Below are positions 50,231 through 57,042 of a stretch of 64,000 nt of DNA, piece after piece. Origin of the DNA: Jidongwangia harbinensis (GTDB taxonomy: Bacteria; Actinomycetota; Actinomycetes; Mycobacteriales; Micromonosporaceae); contig NZ_JAIWNC010000017.1 in assembly GCF_020216025.1 (NCBI RefSeq), positions 169,101 through 233,100 on the forward strand. The letters are read 5' to 3'. Under the pieces are notes generated by a model. That model saw only the letters and a program-made list of their open reading frames with translations, made no database searches and was not told where the DNA came from. Within the stretch, counting starts at the first letter, position 1. Every line of letters begins with the position of its first letter. The translations under genes were made by a program, and so were the position numbers.

Positions 50231-51220
50231 CTACCCCCCTTCGGTGAGCGCGCCCTCGGTGTCCCGGCGCAGCACGAAGCGCTGGTACACGAGCGCGATG
50301 AACATGGAGATGGCGAACAGCACGACCGCGACCGCGTTGCCGTACCCGTAGTTGCCGGCGTTGCGGCCCTCGGTGACCATGTACGTCGCCATGGTCGAGG
50401 TGCCGGCCGTCGACGACACGTACTGACCCCAGATGATGTACACGAGGTCGAACAGCTGCAGCGCGCCGATGATCGACAGGAACGCCCAGATCCGGATGGT
50501 CGGCCCGAGCAGCGGCACCGTGATCCGCCGCTGGATCTGCCAGTAGGACGCCCCGTCCACCGCGGCCGCCTCGGAGAGCTCCTCCGGGATGTTCTGCATC
50601 CCGGCCAGGAACAGGATCACCGCGAACCCGATGTACTTCCACGTCAGGATCAGCATCAGGGTCCAGATGGCGAGGCTGGGGTTCGCCAGCCAGTCCTCGG
50701 CCAGCCAGCCCAGGCCGACGGACCGCAGCACGCCGTTGACGGCGCCCTCGGTCTGCAGCAGAAGGGCCCAGGCCGTCCCGACGATGACCTCGGCGATCAC
50801 GTACGGGACGAAGATGAGCACCCGGATGAGCGACTGGCCCCGCAGCTTCTGGTTGAGCAGCAGCGCGAGGACGATCGCGATCGGGCCCTGGAAGACCAGC
50901 GACAGCACCACGATGAGCCCGTTGTGCCAGAGCGCTTCCTGGAAGGCGGTGTCCTGCAGGATGGTGACGTAGTTGTCCAGGCCGACGAAGTCGGTCGGCC
51001 TTCCGAATCCCTTCCACCGGTAGAAGCCGTAGTAGGCGGCCATCACGACCGGGAAGATCACGAAGCCGACGAACATCAGGATCGCCGGACCGGACAGCGC
51101 CACGATCTCCAAGCGCTGGGCCCAGCCGATGCCGCGCCGGCGTGGACGGAGCGGAGGCGGCGCCTGAACGCCGCCCCCGCTCCGTACCCGATCGCCCGGC
51201 GCATCCACAGTGCTGCTCAT
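50231..51220 (-). CDS. CUT1 importer permease, MalF type (third importer)
   Basis: 329 residues from ATG 51220, with GAGGGG at 11 bases; a TTG at 51238 is a weaker option. The N-terminus is cytoplasmic and basic (RPRRRGIGWAQRLE), followed by six helices. EAA loop: ELSEAAAVDGASYWQIQRRI. It lies 3 bases from the MalG-type gene. Confidence 0.9.
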   Translation of the reverse strand: MSSTVDAPGDRVRSGGGVQAPPPLRPRRRGIGWAQRLEIVALSGPAILMFVGFVIFPVVMAAYYGFYRWKGFGRPTDFVGLDNYVTILQDTAFQEALWHNGLIVVLSLVFQGPIAIVLALLLNQKLRGQSLIRVLIFVPYVIAEVIVGTAWALLLQTEGAVNGVLRSVGLGWLAEDWLANPSLAIWTLMLILTWKYIGFAVILFLAGMQNIPEELSEAAAVDGASYWQIQRRITVPLLGPTIRIWAFLSIIGALQLFDLVYIIWGQYVSSTAGTSTMATYMVTEGRNAGNYGYGNAVAVVLFAISMFIALVYQRFVLRRDTEGALTEGG

Positions 51221-51234
51221 CGCCGGGTTACCCC

Positions 51235-52521
51235 TCAACCCTTCTTGGCGGCGTCGTTCACGGACTTGATGATCCCGGGGACGTCACCCTTGCCGGCGAG
51301 CAGGTTCACGACGCCGATGTTCAGCGCGTTGCCCACGTTCTGGCCGTACACCGTGTCCAGCCACTGCGAGACGTACGGCGCCTTGTTGTAGGCGTCGAGA
51401 ACCGCCTTGAGGTAGTCCTCGGTGACCGCACCCTGCGCCGCCTTGCTGACCGGCAGCGAGTTGAACGCCTTGTAGGAGGCCTCCTGCACGTCCTTGGTCA
51501 CGATGTAGTTGAGGAAGTCGGTGCACTCCTTCGGCGCCTTCGCCGAGCACGAGTAGCCGTCCGCGCCGCCCATGACGGCGGCCGGGTCACCCTGCCCGCC
51601 GGGCACCGCGGGGAACGGGAAGAAGCCGAGGTCGGGCAGCGGCTTCTTGTCCTTCGTCAGGTCCGCGATGACGCCCGGGTTCCAGGACCCCATCAGCTCC
51701 ATGCTGGCCTTGCGGTTGGCGATCAGGCCCGCCGAGCTGGCCGCACCCTGCTGCGCGGACGTGGTCAGGAATCCGTTGTTGAACGGCTTGGTGTCCGCGA
51801 ACGCCTTGAGGTCGTTGCCGGCCTTGGTCCAGCACGGGTCGCTGAAGTCCTTGTTCTTGGCGGCGGCGTCCAGCGACGCCTGGTTGCAGGCCCGCAGTAC
51901 GAAGAAGTAGTACCAGTGCGCGGCCGGCCAGGCGTCCTTGCCGCCGAGCGCGACCGGCGCACCGATCGCCTTGAGCTTGGTCACCGCGGTGTTGAGCTCG
52001 TCCATCGTGGTCGGCGGCGCCGTGATGCCGGCCTTGGTGAACAGGTCCTTGCTGTACCAGAACCCGCCGAGCAGGATCGACGTCGGCACGGAGTACTGCT
52101 TGCCGTCGACCTGCCCGGTCTGCAGCGCCGCCTCGCCCACCGCCTCCTTGGTCTCGGCGGTGAGGTCGGCGCTGACGTCCTTCAGCTGGCCCGCCTCGAC
52201 CATCGCGGCCATCTTCCCGCCACCGCGCTGCATGAAGATGTCGGGCGCGGAGCCGGAGTTCAGCGCGGTCTGCAGCTTGCCGTCGAGGTCCTCGTTCTGC
52301 ACCTGTTGAATCTTGATCTTGACGTTCGGGTTGGCGGTCTGGAAGTCCGCCACGGTCTTGTCCCAGAAGACCTTGCCGGGGCCGGACGTGGCGTTGTGCC
52401 AGAACTGCATGGTGACGTTGCCGCCCGAGCTGCCGTCGTCGTCGCCGCCACCGCAGGCGGCGAGGCCCATGGTGCTCAGCGCCACCACGGTAGCCACGGC
52501 AAGGGTTCTATTCAGTGCCAT
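51235..52521 (-). CDS. CUT1 importer solute-binding lipoprotein (third importer)
   Basis: 428 residues from ATG 52521, with AGAGGTG upstream; a GTG at 52530 is an alternative. Lipobox LAAC followed by GGGDDDGSSGG. Solute-binding family 1 pattern: MQFWHNATSGPGKVFWDKTV, NSGSAPDIFMQRGGGKMAAM, AAHWYYFFVLRACNQASLDA. The operon has no ATPase gene. The GH127 gene immediately upstream points to beta-L-arabinofuranosides or arabino-oligosaccharides as cargo (inference). Confidence 0.9.
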   Translation of the reverse strand: MALNRTLAVATVVALSTMGLAACGGGDDDGSSGGNVTMQFWHNATSGPGKVFWDKTVADFQTANPNVKIKIQQVQNEDLDGKLQTALNSGSAPDIFMQRGGGKMAAMVEAGQLKDVSADLTAETKEAVGEAALQTGQVDGKQYSVPTSILLGGFWYSKDLFTKAGITAPPTTMDELNTAVTKLKAIGAPVALGGKDAWPAAHWYYFFVLRACNQASLDAAAKNKDFSDPCWTKAGNDLKAFADTKPFNNGFLTTSAQQGAASSAGLIANRKASMELMGSWNPGVIADLTKDKKPLPDLGFFPFPAVPGGQGDPAAVMGGADGYSCSAKAPKECTDFLNYIVTKDVQEASYKAFNSLPVSKAAQGAVTEDYLKAVLDAYNKAPYVSQWLDTVYGQNVGNALNIGVVNLLAGKGDVPGIIKSVNDAAKKG

Positions 52522-52536
52522 AAGGTGCACCTCTGG

Positions 52537-52604
52537 TTTCGAAAGTTTCGCTGTGTTTCCGGAACTTGTCGCTCAAACTACGAAGAGATGAATCGACATG
52601 TCAA
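52537..52604 (-). promoter_or_regulatory. promoter and CGAAA-n-TTTCG operator of the third importer
   Basis: On the minus strand TTGACA (52604-52599), an 18-base spacer and TAGTTT (52580-52575). Downstream lies CGAAAGTTTCG (+ strand 52540-52550), which overlaps a perfect TTTCGAAA palindrome (52537-52544). CGAAA-N-TTTCG sites are known from streptomycete xylanase promoters, where LacI-type repressors bind. Confidence 0.6.
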
Positions 52605-52713
52605 GATATTGATCATTGCGAACGCGACGCTTTCCGGGCAGCGCAAGTCGCCTCCGCGGCGCGGAGGGGAATGGAAACCTTTTCGGAACTTTTGGCCGGG
52701 ACGCACGGCGGGC

Positions 52714-52736
52714 CCTGCCCGTCTGGAACGGGCAGG
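52714..52736 (-). terminator. hairpin behind the GH127 gene
   Basis: A 9-bp perfect stem (52714-52722 with 52728-52736) 36 bases after the GH127 stop on the minus strand. No T-run follows. Probable GC-type terminator. Confidence 0.5.
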
Positions 52737-52771
52737 ACCCATGGCGGTCGGCCGGCCGGCGCCGGCCTTTC

Positions 52772-55105
52772 TCAGCCGATCCGCACCAGGCGCCACACGT
52801 TGTCGGCGGTGCCGTTGTCGGGCTCCTGCACGACCTGGGTGCCCCAGGTCCCGGCGCCGTTCAGGACGGCGAGAAGCTTGCCGCTGTGCACGTTGCGGAT
52901 CTTGTAGGTGTCGTTGCCGAGAGCGGCCAGCGTCCAGCGGTGGTCGGCGGTGCCGGTGTCCGACCACTGCAGGACCCGGGCGTTGTCGGCGGTCGACATG
53001 TTCTCGACGCCGAGGACCTTGCCGCTGTGGACGTTGCGGAACCGGACCGCGTCACCGTCGGTGACCCGTACCCATTGATGGTCTGCCGTTCCGGTGTCGC
53101 CCCAGACCACGGCGAGGCCGCCGTCCGCGGTCGACATGTCCTGTACGCCCAGCACCAGCCCGGTGCCGGCGTTCACCAGTTTGTAGGTGGTCGCGGTGCC
53201 GCTGCCGCCGCTGGTGCTCCAGTAGACGGTGTAGTTGAAGCCGTGGGCCTCGTGGAACGGCCCGACGCTGACCGCGGCGCCGTTGGCGGTCGCGGTGAAG
53301 GCGAGGCTGGACGTGCTGGTCCGGGTGATCGACGATACGTTCAGTGACGGCAGCGCGGACAGGGCCGTGTTGCCGTAGTTGCCGCAGAGCACCGCGGGCC
53401 CGTAGGTGATCGCCTGGACGTTCGGGTTGTCGTTGGCGGCCCGCATCACGACGCGCATCGGCAGCTTGACCGTCAGCGTGTCGCCGGCCGCCCAGGCACG
53501 GGTGACGGCCGCGTAGCTGCCCGGTGTCGCGGTGACGGTCTGGGTGGTGCCGTTGACCGCGATGACCGGATTCTCCGTCCAGCCCGGGATCCGGACCCGG
53601 ATGGTCCAGCTTCCGCTCATGGTGCCGGACAGCGTCAGGGTGGTGGTGTCGCCGACCGGGTACGTGGTGGTCTGCGTGACGGTGACGCCGCGCTGCGCCC
53701 AGGTCAGCGTCGAGGGCACGAAGAGGTTCACGGTCAGCGTGGTGTCGTTGTAGAAGTAGATCGAGTCCATCAGCCGCACGTTGGTCTCGAGGCCGGTGCC
53801 CTGGCAGCACCAGAACGAGTTGTAGTCGGTGGAGTAGGTGCCACCGCCCCAGGCCGGGCCGACGCCCCGGCGGCCACCGGGCCGCAGCGGCGTGAAGTAG
53901 GTGACGCCGCCGTGGCTGTCGGCCGGGTTCTGCGCGCCGATCAGGTGGTTGAGCAGCACCCGCTCGTAGAAGTCGAAGTAGCCGGCGTTGGCCGGGTCGA
54001 GCAGCCAGAGCTCCCGGGTGAGCTTCACCATGTTGTACGAGTTGCAGTGCTCGCAGGTGTCGTTCGCCAGGTAGCCGGCGATGGCGTTCGGTGGCCGGAA
54101 GTGTTCCGCCTGGCTGTTCCCGCCGATCACGTACGTGTGCGCCCTGGTCGTGATGTTCCAGGCGTTGGTGGCGATGTCGCGGTAACGGGTGGTGCCGGTG
54201 GCCTTGTACTCCCGGGCCGCGCCGATCCACTTGGGCACCTGCGTGTTGGCGTGCAGCCCGTTGAGCTGATCGGAGTTCGCGGCCAGCGGGTTGAACACGG
54301 CCGCGTGGTCGAAGCGCTGCGCCACCGGCAACCACCGCGCGTCCCCGGTCTGCTGGTAGATGTCGGCGAGCACCTCGTTCATGCCGCCGAACTCGGTGCC
54401 CAGCATCGACTGCATCTGGCTCGCGCTCAGCCGGGCGGTGCGGGTGTCGACCCAGCCGGCCAGGGCGAGCAGCACGGTGCGCGCCTGGGTGTTGCCGGTG
54501 TAGCGCCACACGTCGAGCAGGCCGGCGAGGGTCTTGTGGATCGCGTAGTAGGGCACGTTGCCGTTGGACAGCGTGCGCGCCTCGAGCGCGGTGAAGTCCG
54601 ACTCCGGGAACCCTGAGAGGTAGCCACTGGCGAACCCGGCGGCCCCGTTGTTCGCCTGGCATCGGGCCAGCTCGGCGACCATGTAGTTCGCCTTGTCCCG
54701 GCAGGTCGTGTCGCCGAGCACGGCGTAGGCGTACGCCCAGGCGGTCAGGAAGTGGCCCTGCATGTGGGAGCGGAACGGGAAGTTCGGGGCGTCCCACCCG
54801 CCGTTGGCCGCGGCGCCGTTGGTGGAGAGCCGGTGGTTGGCCCGGAACACGTAGAGCAGCCGGTCGACGTCGACGAACCGCAGGTAGCTCAGCGTCCTGG
54901 TCTGGTTGTCCAGGAACCGGCCGGCGGTCAACCGCACCTGGCCCGGCTCGAAGGCGAACGCCGCCGCGCCGATGTCCGCACGGACCGGCGGCACCACCGC
55001 GGCGGCGGCCGGACGCTGGTCGAGGGCGGCGCCGGTGGCGGTGACCACGGCAGCGGCCCCGGTGGCTTGCAGGAGACGGCGCCGGCTGAGGGCGGAGGAA
55101 GACAT
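52772..55105 (-). CDS. secreted GH127-type beta-L-arabinofuranosidase with C-terminal CBM13
   Basis: 777 residues from ATG 55105. Tat signal SRRRLLQATGAAAVV. The DUF1680/GH127 catalytic part (about 45-630) has FPFRSHMQGHFLTAWAYAYA, GTEFGGMNEVLADIYQ and the zinc/nucleophile Cys cluster: DTCEHCNSYNM with Glu and two Cys, and later FWCCQGTGLE. In GH127 one Cys of this zinc site is the unusual nucleophile. The C-terminal module (about 637-777) has three ricin-type repeats (GLVLGVQDMSTADG, GKVLGVENMSTADN, GKLLAVLNGAG), more distant from the other CBM13 modules here. It should release L-arabinose from beta-linked arabino-oligosaccharides outside the cell. The importer operon follows on the same strand. 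Confidence 0.88.
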   Translation of the reverse strand: MSSSALSRRRLLQATGAAAVVTATGAALDQRPAAAAVVPPVRADIGAAAFAFEPGQVRLTAGRFLDNQTRTLSYLRFVDVDRLLYVFRANHRLSTNGAAANGGWDAPNFPFRSHMQGHFLTAWAYAYAVLGDTTCRDKANYMVAELARCQANNGAAGFASGYLSGFPESDFTALEARTLSNGNVPYYAIHKTLAGLLDVWRYTGNTQARTVLLALAGWVDTRTARLSASQMQSMLGTEFGGMNEVLADIYQQTGDARWLPVAQRFDHAAVFNPLAANSDQLNGLHANTQVPKWIGAAREYKATGTTRYRDIATNAWNITTRAHTYVIGGNSQAEHFRPPNAIAGYLANDTCEHCNSYNMVKLTRELWLLDPANAGYFDFYERVLLNHLIGAQNPADSHGGVTYFTPLRPGGRRGVGPAWGGGTYSTDYNSFWCCQGTGLETNVRLMDSIYFYNDTTLTVNLFVPSTLTWAQRGVTVTQTTTYPVGDTTTLTLSGTMSGSWTIRVRIPGWTENPVIAVNGTTQTVTATPGSYAAVTRAWAAGDTLTVKLPMRVVMRAANDNPNVQAITYGPAVLCGNYGNTALSALPSLNVSSITRTSTSSLAFTATANGAAVSVGPFHEAHGFNYTVYWSTSGGSGTATTYKLVNAGTGLVLGVQDMSTADGGLAVVWGDTGTADHQWVRVTDGDAVRFRNVHSGKVLGVENMSTADNARVLQWSDTGTADHRWTLAALGNDTYKIRNVHSGKLLAVLNGAGTWGTQVVQEPDNGTADNVWRLVRIG

Positions 55106-55168
55106 GTCACGCGCTCCTATGCAGAGATGCCGGGGCGGGCCTCGGCGCTCAGGTACTCAATTTGATCG

Positions 55169-55184
55169 ATGTTAGCCTTCACAT
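55169..55184. promoter_or_regulatory. ATGTTAGC-like site upstream of GH127
   Basis: ATGTTAGCCTTCACAT lies 64 bases before the GH127 start. The left half matches the LacI-type palindrome ATGTTAGCGCTAACAT, the right half only partly (ACAT end conserved). Weak operator candidate. Confidence 0.3.
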
Positions 55185-55268
55185 TTTGTGGGTCAAGAAC
55201 GGAAATCAGAACGGTCCTTCGAGGCCAAAAGTGTTACGCGAGCCAGGTGAACGCTCACTTTTCAGCAC

Positions 55269-55300
55269 CCTGGGGGCGTGCCTCGCGGCACGCCCCCAGG
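55269..55300 (-). terminator. hairpin terminator of the serine protease gene
   Basis: A perfect 14-bp stem (55269-55282 with 55287-55300, loop TCGC) 19 bases after the protease stop. GC-type, without T-run. Confidence 0.7.
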
Positions 55301-55318
55301 AATCTGTTTCGATGAATG

Positions 55319-56179
55319 TCAGCGCCGTGTGGCGATCCGCTCCGTGCCGAAGTTGGCGATCCACTCGCCGAGCCTCTTGTTGCTCAACTGGGTGTACACG
55401 CCGGGCAGACCCTGCGCGGCGCAGCCGAAGCCCCAGCTCACGATTCCCAGCTGCAGGTACCGGTCCGTGCCGGGCACCTTGGTGAACAGCGGCCCGCCGC
55501 TGTCGCCCTGACACGAGTCCTTGCCGTGGCGCCCGGCGCAGATCTCGGTGTTGCGCTTGAGGTTCGGGTACGCCACCTTGCACTCGTCGTCGGACACGAT
55601 CGGCACGCTCACCTCCTGCATCCGGTCCGGCGCAAGCTCACCGGGGCCGCCCACGCCCGGGTTGAACGGGTCCAGGATGGTGCTGCCCCAACCGGCCGTG
55701 ATGACGTTGCGGCCGGGGCGCTCGAGGGCGTCCGTGCCCGGCGTGACCAGCTGGACCGGGGTGATGCCGGACACCGCTCCGTCAAGCCACAGCAGGGCCG
55801 CGTCCGCCTTCTCGTAGACGGTCACCTCCGCGATGCCGAGCACCTGACCGTGCGTCGCGGACTGCGTGGTCTGCCCGATCACCAGGCGCAGGTTCGCCAG
55901 GTCCTCCTCCGTCGCGCCGGCCACGCAGTGTGCCGCGGTGAGTGCCAGGCCGCGGGCGTCGATGAGGGTGGCGCCGCAGTTGTGCACCCAGACCCCCTCT
56001 TCCCACTGGAGCTGCAGCGAGCCGATGAACGGGTACTTGCCGTCCGGCACCTCGGTGCCACCGATGATCGAAGCGACCGGGGGCCGGGGCGGTTCGGCCG
56101 CGGCCGCGCTGCCGGGCCAGGCGGAAGTGAGGGCTACTGCCAGGGCGGCGGTGGCCGCCAGTGCTCGCAGGGTGCGCAT
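55319..56179 (-). CDS. secreted trypsin-like serine protease (S1A)
   Basis: 286 residues from ATG 56179, with AAGGGGATG upstream. Signal peptide about 1-29, a short propeptide, then a mature start near IIGGTEVPDGKYPFIG. Catalytic triad: His in LTAAHCVAG, Asp in EKADAALLWL, Ser in DSCQGDSGGPL. The Asp before SCQ forms the S1 pocket base, predicting cleavage after Arg or Lys. WVHNCGATL and ITAGWGSTI are also standard. It resembles Streptomyces trypsin-like exoproteases and is unrelated in function to the sugar genes. Confidence 0.93.
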   Translation of the reverse strand: MRTLRALAATAALAVALTSAWPGSAAAAEPPRPPVASIIGGTEVPDGKYPFIGSLQLQWEEGVWVHNCGATLIDARGLALTAAHCVAGATEEDLANLRLVIGQTTQSATHGQVLGIAEVTVYEKADAALLWLDGAVSGITPVQLVTPGTDALERPGRNVITAGWGSTILDPFNPGVGGPGELAPDRMQEVSVPIVSDDECKVAYPNLKRNTEICAGRHGKDSCQGDSGGPLFTKVPGTDRYLQLGIVSWGFGCAAQGLPGVYTQLSNKRLGEWIANFGTERIATRR

Positions 56180-56349
56180 CCAACATCCCCTTCTTGCGTC
56201 CATTTACGGACGCCATTAGTTGGTTGTCGAATACTTACGCGGATGCGTGTAAAGCTGGAGTAAAGAATTTAGGACTCAGTTCGTTATCAGAGCCGAATCC
56301 GCGTCCCACCTGCAAATGATAGACCGGCATCGAAATTGCGAAAAAATCG

Positions 56350-57042
56350 TCACAGCAGCGACAGCGGCTGGCTCAGGCACATAGACACGATGCTCAGGAC
56401 GAAACACAGAACCGTGCCGATCGCCATGCCGGGAAGGACGTTGTTCGTCAAGCGGATCCGAGGACGCCCGACGGTGGCCGTCACGAGAGCCGCCACGGCT
56501 GACGTGAGCGCCGGCAGCACGATGCCGCTGCACAGCAGGAGCACGGCGTTGTAGGAGGGCTCGGGTGCTGGTTCACCGGGGCGCTGGATGGCGCTGCCCA
56601 GCACCTGGATCATCACGATCGCGTTGAGCACGACCATCGGTATCGAGCAGAGCAGGAAGATCAACACGGCCCGGGAGGTCTGTGCCAACCCGGGGAAGAG
56701 GCGAGCGCGGTAGCCGAGCCGGTAGACCTCGCCGGTGGCGTCCCGGGAAGCGGCCAGCTCCGCCCGCAGGTGGTCGACGGCCTGCCCCCACGGCAGGGCC
56801 GGCGGCGCCGGACCGAAACGAATGTCGCTCAGCGGGACGAGAGTGCGGACGGCAGCCGCCACCTCGCGGATGTCCCCCTCCTGCGACACCACCGAGTCCG
56901 TCCACGAGGCGACCTCCGCGCGGCGCCTCGCCACCGATTCCAGCGCCTCCTGGTGGGCCGGATCGCGCAGAGCGTCCACCTTGGCGCGCCGCGCCGCGGC
57001 GATCCCGGCATGCGCCGTGACGTGGGCTTCCCAGGTGCTCAT
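56350..57042 (-). CDS. membrane protein, partner of the FtsK/HerA-type ATPase
   Basis: 230 residues from ATG 57042, which overlaps the stop of the ATPase gene by 4 bases. Residues 1-125 are soluble and helical with charged coiled-coil-like segments (AGIAAARRAKVDALRDPAHQ, ESVARRRAEVASWTDSVVSQ). Four hydrophobic segments follow (AVLIFLLCSIPMVVLNAIVM; AVLLLCSGIVLPALTSAVAAL; two more near the C-terminus). I know no named family. Gene overlap makes it very likely that it anchors or gates the ATPase at the membrane. Confidence 0.7.
   Translation of the reverse strand: MSTWEAHVTAHAGIAAARRAKVDALRDPAHQEALESVARRRAEVASWTDSVVSQEGDIREVAAAVRTLVPLSDIRFGPAPPALPWGQAVDHLRAELAASRDATGEVYRLGYRARLFPGLAQTSRAVLIFLLCSIPMVVLNAIVMIQVLGSAIQRPGEPAPEPSYNAVLLLCSGIVLPALTSAVAALVTATVGRPRIRLTNNVLPGMAIGTVLCFVLSIVSMCLSQPLSLL

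Noticed and set aside
55319..56179. Serine protease as part of the sugar-degrading system
   Set aside because: It has its own terminator, no CBM and a standard trypsin-like specificity pocket. Nothing links it to the glycan genes except proximity.
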